From Fremontodendron californicum (taxonomy: Eukaryota > Streptophyta > Magnoliopsida > Malvales > Malvaceae), in the NCBI GenBank assembly GCA_030761205.1, contig JAULJL010000035.1, positions 10,496,001-10,560,000 on the forward strand: a stretch of DNA of 64,000 bases, given 5' to 3'. Positions 31,291-43,575 of the stretch are shown one piece after another. Position 1 is the stretch's first letter; each line of letters starts with the position of its first letter. A model generated the notes under the pieces. The model made no database searches, was not told where the DNA came from, and saw only the letters and a program-made list of their open reading frames with translations. The translations under genes and the position numbers were made by a program.

Positions 31291-33749
31291 TTCACATTCA
31301 AGCACTCGAACCTCTAGACGATCACCTTTAGAGAGGGGGCACTAGTTGCTTCATTTTTTATGCTTAAAAGGCTTTGCTTTTGTTAGAGCGTGTTTGCAAT
31401 GGTCGTGTCTCTTTTACTTCATCTTCTCTTTGCACGTTTGTGGAGGTGTTTAATACCTTCGGCATCACTTCCTGTCATTAGGATGGGTGTTGAAGTCATG
31501 CCTTTGTGGCTTTTTCCCTCTTTATCTCTATCTTTTCGGGGACACGAGGATGAGAGTCGAGGTTGCATCTTGCGGTTTCTCCACTTTAACTCCATCCTCT
31601 TTTTTGGAAGTTAGTTTTAGGTTCGGCGGTTGTTGCCTACGTCCTAAAGAATGTCACGGCTCTTTTAGATGCCTCATGGTGTCTTTGACATCTGCTAAGT
31701 TGTACGCCATTTCTTTTGTCCGACCACCATTTGTTTTTCATTGTAGCGTGGAGTGCCTTAGAATTTGATCTTGTACGATCTTGTTATGGCATGAGGGTGG
31801 TGCCACTTCTACTAAGCTTGCATTCATCCGCACGTCTTGTTATAGTCGAGGAGTGGGGACTTTACTCCCTCATTCGAGAAGTTGAGTGTATTAGCTCAAG
31901 TTTTAACTTCCTTGTTGGAGTGGTTCTAATAACACATTCTGACTTTTTCTAAGGCATCCGACATCTTCTACGGCTTCAGACTTAGTCATGTAGGAGAAAT
32001 GACTTTTTTTCAGCTACGTTGATAAACTTTAATTATTTCCTTTGACGTGCCAAAGGTCCGACCATTTTTGGATGGACTTAGCTTTAATTATGGAGGCGAG
32101 TGTTACTTTCGTTCCTCATTGGGACATAAGGGATGACGTTACTTATGTCCGTCTTTGCCATTTTTTGGCGTAGGAGTTATCCATGTCCATCACTTCTCTT
32201 TAGTCATATAAAGCGTCCTCCTCCTCAGTGGGGGACTTTATCCACCATGCCGGAGTTTGTGCTAGCTTCTTCACTTAGGGGTTGACTTTTGAGGTCTGTA
32301 TGGCCTTACTCCCTCCTTCGAGTTTGAGCAAGAGACTTTGCTCAAGCTATTGTGGCACTTATTCCTCTTCTTTCCACTAATGGTGACGTGGGAGGTGTGG
32401 ATCTTGTGGTGACATAGTTCTACACATCTTTTTTAGAGGATGGCGACTTACGTGGTGTGCTCTTAATTTCTTGTCACTTGAGTGGTAGTCGTGTCGTTTC
32501 TTGTCGTTCTAGTCACTTCGATGAACAATGATGACGTTGATTACAAGAGCGGGTGTTGGCGACTTACTCTTATGGAGGGGCTTACTCTCTTTCGAGAGAT
32601 CAGATGAAGTTGTCTAATGCTTTGTCCGAGTCTTGTTTATCTTAAGTATACCATATAAGGAGCTTTGGCGAGGGAGGTTTTCTTCCTTTATGCTCTTACT
32701 AGTTTTGAGAAGTAGCATGTTTTGTCATCCGCAATTTTCTTTTCTCCCGAGGAGGTTCAGCCACCTTAAAGGTTCCTTGGAGTTATGGCCGCTTCTTCAC
32801 CTTATATGGTGAATTTGATTCCTTTGGTCGACCTTTTATTCTTTCCTTTGTTTGTAAATTAAGGAAGTTGAGCTCAACTTCGTTGTCGGTGTATTTTGTT
32901 TGTGTGCAAGTTCGCTACTCTCCATAATTTCTGGAATTCATGCGTGTAGAGGGGGAGCATTGGCGACATTTTTTTGTTACTTGATTAGCTTGTTGTTTGC
33001 ATGAGGCCTTATGTGTAAATCAAGCCATTGTTGTCATGACGAACTAGAGTCGTTTTTGTGCTATGCCTTGAATGTTTTCGCGGACTTGCGCGTACATGCG
33101 CATATTTGCACGAGGTGTGGTGAGTAGCATTTGGTCAAGCCTTTGTTCGTGTGGCCCGTCACTCGCGTGCAAATATGCTCGATGTTGCACGAACGTTTTA
33201 TGGCATAAGTTATTATATGAGGTATTTTCTCTCTCCCGATGATGATGTCAACACGTGTTTTCGGAGTCTGAGGACATGAGGGTGGCCGATCAAGAAGGCT
33301 AAGGTCATAAAGGTGGCCAACCATGATGTCCCCTTTTGTGCTTCCTCTTTTTTTTCTCATGTGTTTAGAGCATGTGGAGTTCACATGCTTAGTTTCTCAA
33401 GTGGGACATGTCTCCTTGATGTGACTAGGACTTGTCTTCTTGTCTTCTTTTGACTTTTGGTCTTGTATTTTTCCATCCCATTTCCAAGAGCACTTTAAGT
33501 TGTCCCTCCTCCCTTCCTTTCATGCCTTGCCTTTTTCATTTTTCTCATTTATGAGCTTTCAAGATAAGTTTTAGAGAGAGGGAGCTTTCGATCACTTAAG
33601 GAGCTCTTTGCTTGAGTGTCTCGGACCAAAAATCTTTTGAAGGAGAGTGTCTTGCCATTCACATAGAGGGAGGTCCTGTGTATTCCTCACTTCGGGCTTG
33701 CCATGTAAGTTGTCTATCCATACGTCTTCTCATTGTCTTCTTCATGCTG

Positions 33750-34170
33750 ATGTGTTTAGTTACCTCCCTCATGTGTTTTGTGGCCACCATGATGCTTCCT
33801 TATGTGTTTGATGACTTTGCTCATGCTTCCTAGTGTGTTTGACAACTTTGCTCATGCTTCCTTATGTGTTTGATTACTTTTCTCATGCTTCCTCGTGTGT
33901 TTGACAACTTTGCTCATGCTTCCTCATGTGTTTGATTACTTTTCTCATGCTTCCTCATATGTTTACAACTTTGCTCATGCTTTCTCATGTGTGTTGACAA
34001 CTTTGCTCATGCTTCCTCCTATGTTTGATGGTTTCGGCTAGGCTCCCTTATGTTGCTTCTTTGTGCGTTTTATGACTTTTGGCATGCCTCCTTATGTGTT
34101 TTGAGGTTGCTACCATGTTTTCTTATGTGATTGATGATGGTTGCCATCCTTCCTTATGTGTTTGATGATT
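33750..34170 (+). repeat. Tandem repeats of CTCATGCTTCCTNATGTGTTTGA
   Basis: About nine degenerate copies spaced roughly 40-50 bases. The frames across them are open by chance of the repeat. Confidence 0.8.
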
Positions 34171-34740
34171 GTCGCCATGCTTCTTTATGTGTTTTGCTAT
34201 TGACCACATGTCATGCTTACAACTTTGTGATTGTTTCATCACATCAGGTAGGTCACCTTTTGTGGTGGCCTTGTGTTTTTGTGAATGTTTGGAGCATCTC
34301 CTTTAGTTCTCGGATGCTTCCTCTAGTGATTGAGCATTCCTCGCATGTCCCTTTATGCATTGTGAGGCCATCATGCACGTTCACCTAATGAGTACTTACA
34401 TTACATAAGGAAGTTGTTATTTCACATAAGAGCCTTCTCATCATGCTAGTTCACATAAGGAGCCTTCTAAATCACATAAGGGGCGTGAATGCCATGCTTG
34501 TTTTTGTGAGAGACAAACCATTTTACACGAGAAGCATACAAATTCACATGAGAATGTTCTTTGAAAGTTGGCATTTTTTCATGAAGCATGTAGATCACAC
34601 CACCCTTATGTGTTTCACTTCTGGTTTTGCTATTGTCAAGTGTTGTCATGACTTGAGTATTTTTGAAAATTATCAACGGCTTGAGTATTTTTGACATTTT
34701 TTCAACGGAACTTTCCGTCAGAAAAAGCCCTCTCACTTTT

Positions 34741-35789
34741 AGTGAATGGTCTTAATTTCAATATTTAAAAATAATTCCTTTAACACCTTTTATTGCGATT
34801 GAAATAATTTTTTTTAATAAAATCTTTCATTTAGGAATAAAATAAAAATCTTTGACTTCGAAAAATATCTTTAAATTCTCCAACGTCTAGGTGAAATTTA
34901 GAAAAAACCCCTTCATTTAAGAATTTTCATAATAATCTCCAAATTAGAGATAATACTCATTTTTTAAATCATAATTATTGGGACTCTCCAACGTCTAGGT
35001 AGAGTACCAAGAATTATTTTTATTTGAGGTATTATCTTATTTTATTAAAAGAAATTGTAAGATCTCAAATTATTTTATGTCCCGAAATGAATAACTAATG
35101 CAAATTAACGAATCAAAATAAAACAAGTAAAACATGGACATCACAAAGAAATAAAAAGGAAATTTTAATTAATTCAAAAAAGAAAGTTTTATTTGGGAAT
35201 AAAATAAGAATCCTTAGTTTGGGGAGACTTCCCTAAATTTCACAATGTCTAAATGGCAGTTAATTAGAAAATGGTCCTTTCACCCGAAAATTCTCATAAT
35301 AGTCTCTAAAATCAAGAATAATATTTTCTTATGATAATATGATTATCGGGGTTGCTCCAACTTCTAGTCAAGGTCTAGAAACCATTTTCACAAAGCCATA
35401 CCATTCTTTTTATTTTATTTTCTTAGAAAATTTAATTTTTAATTATCCATAATTAATGAAATTAAAGTAAAAGTGTAAATAAATGTGAACAAACAAATAA
35501 CTTGAAGCAACAAAGTAACTAAAATGCAAAATTTTAAATAACAGAAAGTAAATGAGAAATATAAATAAATGTGTATAAAAGTAAATAAATAAAAAGTGCA
35601 TTAACATAAAAAATAAATAAAATAAATAAATAAATTATGAATGAAAATAAATAAATAAAAAATAAAAATTGTATAAAACAATTAACAACAATAAATAGGC
35701 AAATTAAAAAATAAGCAAATAAATGAAATAAATAAATAAATAAATAACGAAAATAACTAACGTAAATTAAAAAATGGGTCCAAGGGAGG
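34741..35789. other. AT-rich non-coding stretch with CCAACGTCTAGGT repeats
   Basis: CTCCAACGTCTAGGT occurs near 34878 and 34986, with a variant CTCCAACTTCTAGTC near 35355, and AAATAAATAAATAAAAA simple repeats occupy 35560-35750. No gene is seen. Confidence 0.6.
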
Positions 35790-36240
35790 GGCATCCAAAT
35801 ATCCTAGGAAAGTTTTCTAAATGCCCTTTATCAGAAAATGTATTTCCCCTCCAAAAGGTGGGCATCTAAATGCCTTGGAAAAAATGGCAGTCATATGGAA
35901 AAGAGGATGATATTCGAATGCCATGGGAAGGGCATTCAAATGCCCTTTATGGGCAATGTCTTTCTCAACTTGAATCGAAAGGACATTTGAATGCCATGAA
36001 AAAGGCATTCGAGTTCCTGTGAAAACATTTTAATTTGTATAAAAAATTGAGACGGGGCATCCGAATGCCATGGAGAGGGCACTCGGATGCCCTTTCAGAG
36101 AAAACGTTTTTGGTCAAAAATCAATGGGGCATTCGAATGCTCGAGGTAAGGAATCTGAATGCCTTAATGTATTTTTAGGCAGCACTAAATCTCAAAATTG
36201 GGCATCCGAATGCCAAGAAGGCGACATCCGAATGCCCTCT
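35790..36240. repeat. Array of near-palindromes, consensus GGCATYCGAATGCC
   Basis: At least ten variants, for example GGCATTCAAATGCCC near 35930, GGCATTCGAGTTCC near 36005, GGCATCCGAATGCCATGG near 36056, GGCACTCGGATGCCC near 36078, GGCATTCGAATGCTC near 36127 and GGCATCCGAATGCC near 36201. Each half is the reverse complement of the other, so every unit is a dyad. Confidence 0.85.
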
Positions 36241-36517
36241 AGTGCACTTCAAAATTAACTCCGAAGACTTCTCAAAATCAGGTTTAAAAATAATGTTATT
36301 CTCTCAAAACAAGCTAATAACAACTTAGGGAAAGAAAATGCTAAGAATCATTAGCTCAAATAGGGAGACTTTTCATTTAGATTTTTGGGCAACATTGGAT
36401 TTTGTTTTTCAAACTCTTGCTTCACTGATTAGAAGGGAGGAAGCATTGATTGCTTAATCGTTTAATTTTGATTTCAGGAGCCTATATATCCCTTTTCCTT
36501 TCTTGCTTTTCCTTTTA

Positions 36518-36521
<4 letters not shown>

Positions 36522-36556
<35 letters not shown>
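36522..36556. repeat. (TA)n microsatellite
   Basis: About 17 TA units. Confidence 0.95.
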
Positions 36557-36558
<2 letters not shown>

Positions 36559-37523
36559 AAAATTAGAAACAACCGAAGATCAATGGATTTGATCTTGGCT
36601 GAATCAACCAGGTTGTTTTAGAAAGAAAAAAAATTATTTGTTGACTTGTTTCAAAACTTGTTCTGGTATATAAACCAGCAAGCTAAACAAACGATCAAAA
36701 CAGCCATTATGGTTGTTTGATTTGAGAAATGGTTTTAAAAAGATTTAATACTCAGCAACCAACAAGTAAACCACAATAAGAAGCATCAAAGAATGAAAGA
36801 AACCTTTAAAGAAAGGGAAACATAGAGGTAGCAAAAGAACAACCCCTAGCTCCTTTCTCCTTTCTTTTTCCCCCTTTTCTTCTCCCTTTTCCCTCTAGTT
36901 TTTCCTCCCTCTTTTCCTATGGTTTTTTCTCCTGCCATGAGCCTCAAGCAAACTCTCCAAAACTCTAAAAAACATCCTACGAAGTACGACCTAACGAAAT
37001 GGCCTCTTTTAAATGGTCTCCCTCCCCCCAAGTAATCTAGGCCCTTGGATCATTTTGATCTAAGGGCCACCTTTTTCCCATCCATTTGTCCCCTTTTCCT
37101 TTTCCTATATTTTTTTTTTGGTGGATCCTTAGATTAGGACAATCACTGCTAGGATCAAGGGAGGAGTGAAGTGAGGGAGAAATCCCAAAATTACCCACCT
37201 TCGTTTTCCTTTTCTAATTCTTTTTTTTTATTAAATTAATTTTAGTTTATTTTATATAAAAAAAATTAGGGTTTGGAATTTAAAAATTCGGGATTTTGAT
37301 TGTCCTTAAATTTCTTTTGACATGAGCTTTTATCGAATTCTAAATAAAAAATCATAAGGTCCAATTTTTCAATTTAACAATTAAAGTTTAAAAGAATATA
37401 CAATTTAAATCACCTTAAAAAGGCAAAAATTATGGTCATAAAATAAAAAACTAAACCCGAGCCCGAGTTGAGAATCAAACCTAAATTTGTTTTGTAAGAT
37501 TCGAACAAAATTAGGTGTTTACA
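36557..37523 (-). repeat. Possible decayed LTR (minus orientation)
   Basis: The right edge AAAATTAGGTGTTTACA (ending 37523) matches the outer edge of the giant LTRs (AAAATTAGGTGTCTACA at 47872 and 61708), so an LTR starting TGTAAACACC on the minus strand is plausible. The left boundary is not determined. No coding sequence is supported. Confidence 0.35.
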
Positions 37524-37783
37524 AAAATAATTATATTCTATAGATTGACCTTAAAAAAAAAAAAAAAACAAAAGGAAAAAAGAAAACAAAATCTGATTTC
37601 ATTACAACAATATTGTGACCAAATAATTATGTAAAGAGTAAGAATTTGCAATGTTCTAAGCTAAAGATGAAAGCCAGTATATAACAGAAATGTAGAGCAA
37701 AGAGGTAAAGTAACTTAAAATCCACGAAAACAAATGTCCAAAATACAATTACACAAGCCTAATATAGCCTCAGGTTATGGCCA

Positions 37784-38605
37784 TTACTGTATTGATTCTA
37801 TATTCTTACTGAGCTCCTCCAGTTTCTTCATTCTTATATTCTCACTTTCAGTCAGCTTCTGTTGAGAAAACATGGCCAAACATTAAAAAAAAAAAAAATG
37901 GAAGGAAGTAAGGAAGTAAAGGTAAAGAAAAATGGAATATTTGAGGGGGAAATATGAATGTTTGTCACCTCCATTAAAGTGGTAACCAGCTGTGCCTTTT
38001 CTTTGTTCTTTTCATTGAAAGCTTCTAGGGCTTCTTTATGTTCTTTCTCCTGTAACCAAGCAGTGCATTTGATGAATCTTCATGCTTTTTAGTTGTAGGG
38101 TTAAAAAGACAGCTCTAGTTTTAATGGAAAAAGGAAAGAAGGCAAATGAAGCACCTTCTTCTTGCAGCTCTGTCCAAGAGGCTTTAGCTCCCTGTTAGCC
38201 ATGTCAATCTTCTTTCGTACCATAGCAACTTCCTTTCTTAAAGGATCAGACAGCACTTCAAGTTCCTAACAACATATTCGGATACCAAATGAAAATGAGA
38301 TAATTTTTGTTACATTTTTTCAAAACAAAATCTCTTTCGGATGCATTCTTGAAAATGGGGTATTGGCTTTTTTTTTTTGTGAAACTTACTTCCCAAATCA
38401 TTGACAAACGCCTTGTTTCCTCTTCAGCACGACCAAGCTGGAGCTCAACTTTCTCTTTGACTTGCATTTTTTTCCTTTCTATCTCTTCTTCCCTAGCTTG
38501 AAATGTGGAGATTGCCAATCTTGAAATCTCCTCATCCTCGATATTTTCTTCCATTGACAAACTACCACTGCTTCCCATGCTTCCCAAGTTCTTTATTTTC
38601 TGCAT
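37784..38605 (-). CDS. DUF662 / RAB6-interacting golgin (GORAB)-like protein, 4 exons, 160 aa
   Basis: Minus-strand exons 38390-38605, 38155-38265, 37969-38049 and 37784-37858, with lengths 216, 111, 81 and 75, all multiples of three. Introns begin GT (GTAAG, GTGCT, GTGAC) and end AG. The product starts MQKIKNLGSMGSSG, followed by a long charged coiled-coil region: LAISTFQAREEEIERKKM, KEVAMVRKKIDMANRELKPL, EALEAFNEKNKEKAQL and a final KKLEELSKNIESIQ. Plant DUF662 proteins share exactly this layout and are annotated as RAB6-interacting golgins; the animal relative GORAB acts at the Golgi. Plant function is poorly known. The ATG sits in ATTATGCAG, which could instead be a splice acceptor, so an upstream first exon may exist. 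Confidence 0.82.
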
Positions 38606-39009
38606 AATTATCCCAACAGCAAAGTAATTTACTAGCTAGCAGCCTCTAGCCCACTTCAACAGGGCTCATATCTAACCTTTTTGTATGCACCAATCCCCTC
38701 TCTTATTTTTGCTTTTGCTTTAAAACTCTCTTTCATGATCTCTTGCTTCCTTTTGACTCAATTCCAAAGAAAGCAAAGGAATCCCAAGACCCCTCGTCTC
38801 AACGAACAACTTGCTTTCCTTTGACAATATCTATACTCAAACCTTTATCATAAATCTTTTTGATAAGCATTCTTACGATTTGAGCAGTTTTCAGGCTCTT
38901 GTTTCTAGCTGTCAACACTAAACTCAGCTAAATTTTACTGCTAAAGAAAAATTGGTTACTGATCTTTAATCATTTTGAACGAGGAAATGACTGCTTACTT
39001 AAAAAATCT

Positions 39010-39018
<9 letters not shown>

Positions 39019-39052
<34 letters not shown>
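39019..39052. repeat. (TA)n microsatellite
   Basis: Alternating TA preceded by a short CA run. Confidence 0.95.
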
Positions 39053-39054
<2 letters not shown>

Positions 39055-42044
39055 AAAAAAAGAAGTGGACAATAATCTTGCTTAAGTCAAAAGAATAGTA
39101 TTTTTAATTTTTAGTTGTAGATTTAATCTTATAAAAAAGAAACTGTCATAGATAATCTATTAAAATAAAAATTACACCAACTATATATAGTTTTTCTTTT
39201 CAGAAAAACTTACAATACTCATCTATGATTGGGATATAATAAAAATAGAAACCAATTTTCTATCCCGAAGCATGAGTTTCAAACTTAACAAATAATGACT
39301 AAGAAATTCACAGTAGCTATATAAAAAATATAGATTTATACTCTAATGTGCACATATTTTTTATGCCTATTCCTCTAATTTACAAGAAAGTAAGTGCACG
39401 TGTGTGTTTTTTCTAAAATTATAATGAAACATGCTTTCATTAATTTGGGGCTTAGTACAATTTATTAATGCAATTATTCTTAAAAGGTAGTACTAACAAG
39501 CTTGAAGTTCTAATCCTAATATTTGCAATTTTTCTTTATCTTTATTTTGCAGTCTACTTTGTAAAAATAAAAAAGTAAAGAGACATATTTTTAAAAAAAG
39601 TAATTTAAAAAGATTTGTGATTTCCCATTTGGTTTTCCTTTTATTGAATTTTAGGTTTTCTTTTTTCATTTTTCTCTTTGTAAGAAGAAGAAATTATTAG
39701 TAATCGTACACAGAAAATGTTTGATTCCATTAAAGCATTGGAAAAAAAAAAGTATTGCTAAAGTAAAACTTTTCAAAAAGTGTATTTGAATATAAATTAT
39801 TTGAAAAAACTAAAATTATACTATTTTAGTTATTGAAAAATTATTAAAATTTTGCTAACGAGTGATTTTAAGACACTCTTTAAAGTTATTATAAATAATA
39901 ATATATTTATTCAATGTATTGGAATTGAATAAAGTTGTTAATTACTGTATTTAATACAATATTATTACTATAAATAGTATAATAACTAATCTTAAAAAGT
40001 ATCCAAAAAACATCGTTAGCAAAATTCATCTATTAATTACATCTCTTTTGTCAAAAGCTTTAGTTTGGATACTGGAACTCAAAATTTAGTCCACAAAAAC
40101 TCATTTTCAACTTTTACTGAAGTTAAAAACTGTATTTTTTTTCAATTTTGTGTTAGGCTCAACATTTGCTTTTTAGAGTAGAGAAGCACTTCAAAACTTA
40201 AGGCGAAGAGGCGCCACATAAGTATTCTTAGTTCATGCGTTCTTAATTTTTAGTTAATACGTATAAGTCTCAAAGTACATCTTATACTAGGTTTAATTAC
40301 TATATTTCAGTGTGGTTATGATTATGAATAAGGTAAAACTAACCTTCTCACGCTGGTTTAAACCCAACTCACATACTTTATCTGTGGGTGAACGATCCAA
40401 TACTTTTATGAATTTTTCTTCATAATGATAACAAGAGTCGACATTGAAAGATCAAAAGCAATTTTTCATGTTGCAACTTTTCAAATATCTCTAACAACAA
40501 ATTTTGAAGATCTAAAAGATTGATAGACTACGTATTCACATTTCATTTTCGTACTAGAAATCAAAATCAAACAAGCTTTTATTTTAATTTTTGTTTAATT
40601 CAATATATCTGTTTTTGCTGAGCTTATCTTAGGTCACTTGTGTTAGTTTTTAATAGATGTGTTGCCCTAACCAAACTCTCCACCTGACATTGTTTTCCAT
40701 TCAAATTGGCCAATCAAAGCCAGCCTTGGGTCCAAAAAAAGTTTGTCCTTCAACTCCAGTTCAATCGCTTCACCTAGCAGCACGACATATTTATTGCTCT
40801 CCCGAACTCCGTTTCCAAGGTTTCATAGAATAAATAAATTAACGGATTGTGTATTTCACTTTTGCTACAACGATCCCACTTATCCTACATATCTCAAGTA
40901 ATTTCAACTAGGGTCAAGCTCAATAAGATCTTTTTTTATACAAATTCTATTAGATCTGTTCCCTTGATTATGGTTTCGTTGGATAGTAGACAAGAACAGT
41001 GAGAATCTCATTAATCCATTCATATTCTTCACTAATTAGATGGAGAATAATTTGGCTACCTGAAGAATGTCATAGTTATTGCTGCCGTTTGAACATGCTT
41101 GGTTGAATTTCTTCTGACATTTATAGCACTAGATAAAAATCACATCAAGTGAGTAATTGCAGGGACAAACGTAATGCTTGTTTAAATTAAACAGTCAAAT
41201 TCCTCTTGTTTGTACCAATTTGAGTTAACTATTCAACACCTCAACACCCAAGGAATCCCCTAAGGGAGACATTCCTCTAGACACACAACAACATGCTTTC
41301 ATTGTGCAAGCAGCTAGCTCAAGTAGTTTATTGACGGGCGATAGGTATAGGTTTGGGACTCTCATGCCCTACCTTAGAGCCAAAGCCAATATCGAGATTA
41401 TGGATCCATTTTGTTGACTTATCTTGCCTACACTGTTCCATTAACCAGAGATTGTTCACCTTGAAGACCTAATGCGGTTATGAGTACCATTGAGTGTAGA
41501 TTCTACCAAATAAGGGAAAACAAGGGAAAGGATTCCTTCTCTCCCTTGTTCCTTTCCTTTTTCCTTGCCCAATCCAAACATAGACTAAAGGACTATTAAG
41601 GACAAAACGAACACCATGTCACGTTCGGTTTCCAATCTCTAGATTCTACCTTTGGCACAACAATTTCAAGGGTGTGGTTGTTAAATGGAAAAGATAACTT
41701 TTCTCCAAGCCCTTGTTAATTCCTCGACCTCCCTAATGTTGTTGTCAACCGGCGTTAAGTCTTGTTTTCGAATTTTAATCTAATTCCCTTTAATTTGAAG
41801 CTCATGTTGAATGCACTTCTGACTGGGCTTTTCTCGTCTCTTAGGATAGACTAATCTATTTGTCAATTTTGTTCACTGAATCTTTTCCCTCTTCAACCTT
41901 CGATGTTCTCATTTTATCAATATTTACTACTACCACCTAGATCTGCAATGATGACTATTCTGTTCATCTCGTGCCTTGGGTTTTCTAATGACAACCACAC
42001 CCTAATCATCTATTTTGTCATGGTTAGAGTTGTCAGGATTGGCC

Positions 42045-42300
42045 TGAATCCAAAAAATTTGTCTAATTCATTTGAACCCATCCAATCAAATTCGAATTTG
42101 AATTAATTCAAACTCAAGCAAATCAAAAATTAATTCAAAATAATCCAAACTCAAATAATTCAACTTTCAAATCTAAAATGATTTGAATTACTCGAGATAA
42201 CTTGAACTCGAACTTGAAAAAATTTAAATTTTCTACAAACTAAAATGATATGACCTAATTGACCCAACACAAACTTGACCCAATTTATCCGATTGACACC
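42045..42300. repeat. Degenerate AATTCAAACTCGAA-type word array
   Basis: Repeated variants of AATTCAAACTCAA, TTGAACTCGAA and TGACCCAA; related wording recurs at 62140-62340 and 63660-63885. Confidence 0.6.
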
Positions 42301-42526
42301 TCTAGCCATGACTCTTTAACAAATGCCCCACTTTGGAGTTAGAAAATCAAGCTCAAAAAAAAAAAAAAATTTAAAACAAAGAGATAGCAATTTCATTTTA
42401 AATTGTAAGTGGATATTTTAGTGTCTAAACTTTATTTTTGATAATTGAAACCTGATTTGTCTTGATTGTTTCAATGTCGAAAATGTAAAAAAGAAAGTAG
42501 AGTTTTGACATAAAAAAGAGTTGTTT

Positions 42527-42531
42527 ACTTT
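42527..42531 (+). other. Left target-site duplication (ACTTT)
   Basis: Directly precedes the left giant LTR; repeated at 61709-61713. Confidence 0.85.
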
Positions 42532-43299
42532 TGTCGCAATCTAAAAAAATAACAAGTCTCATCGCAAGATTTTATTGTTCGTTAAGCGTGATATTAAAAA
42601 AAACCGAGGAAAAGTCGATTTAATTCCTCTAGAAAAATGAAAGTTTTGAAAATAACCTTGAAAAAAACATGGAGTCGCCAGCAATCTTTTTTAGCTAGGT
42701 GTGATTGGCCACCTATTAAAACCGATTTTATAAAATATTTTAAAAATTAATTAAAAAAATTTTAAAACCAATTTCAAGTCTGCGTTTTAAACCAGAGAAA
42801 TCAAAGAAACGGGTTCGGGACTCGGTTACGTGCGGGGAAGGATTAGCACCCCCACAACGCTCGTATAAAACGGTACCTTATTAATGGTGTGTTATCTCAA
42901 GTCTCGGTAAAAAATCGGTTTTAAATTTAGTATTTCAAGTTAATTCCCAATTTAAAGAAAAATAATTTCATTTTTTAATTGAAAATGACCCGGAATTTAT
43001 AAATTCAAAAATTTCTTATATTCCCCAACAAACGTGGCAAAATATAGAAATTTTTATTAGTTTTGGAAATTTTTTCGAATCATTCTCTTTTTTTGAAAGA
43101 AAGATATTCTTTTATTAATGATAATTGATGATATTCCTTGCAAACCCGGTAGAGAACTCATGAATTATTTTAACTCGGGAATATCTTTATTTTTTATTGA
43201 AAAATCATTATCCTTTTTAAAACATTTTAAAAGATATGAATATGTATATGTATGACATAAATAAAATGACATGGCAAAATCTAAATAATATAATGCATC

Positions 43300-43575
43300 C
43301 TAAATGATATGATATAATTTAAATGCCTTGGCATATTCTAAATGAAATGAAATGTCCTAAGTTATATGACATACTCTAAATGAAATGAAATGACCTAGGT
43401 AACATAATATATTCTATATGAAATGTAATATCCTAAATCATATGATATATTTTAAATGAAATAAAATATCCTAAATGACATAATATATATCCTAAATGAA
43501 ATGACCTAGGTAACATAATATATTCTACATGAAATGACCTAGGTAACATAATATATTCTATATGAGATGAAATAA
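43300..43575. repeat. Tandem CCTAGGTAACATAATATATTCTA-type repeats in LTR
   Basis: Repeated AAATGAAATGACCTAGGTAACATAATATATTCT and TCCTAAAT variants (split phrase). A parallel array lies at about 57270-57550 in the other LTR. Confidence 0.8.

Larger units (their letters stand above)
29301..34740. mobile_element. Large relatively GC-rich non-coding repetitive block (possible LARD-like retroelement remnant)
   Basis: Base composition shifts sharply against both flanks, yet no conserved protein is recognisable in any frame; open frames are short and repeat-driven. Internal direct repeats include GGAGGTTGATATAGGTGC (29909 and 29973), GCGGATGAGCTTGGCTAC (~30711 and ~30781) with a related GACGAGCTTAGCTACC near 30631, AGGTGTGAAACACATCT (~31018-31270), and TTGCTCATGCTTCCTYATGTG (33800-34020). 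The structure resembles the non-coding interior of a large non-autonomous LTR element, but I did not find its LTRs. Confidence 0.4.
38606..42531. other. AT-rich intergenic region
   Basis: No convincing gene. It contains a (TA)n tract at 39019-39052 and a degenerate word array at about 42045-42300. It may include the promoter and a 5' exon of the GORAB-like gene (38606-39000). Confidence 0.6.

Noticed and set aside
34467..34736. Short overlapping ORFs in the 29-35 kb block
   Set aside because: Overlap on both strands, no shared motifs with known proteins, and coincide with short repeats.
36048..37523. Solo LTR of 1476 bases with AAAAT duplication
   Set aside because: AAAAT on both sides is cheap in A-rich DNA and the left boundary cuts through the palindrome array; only the right edge is convincing.
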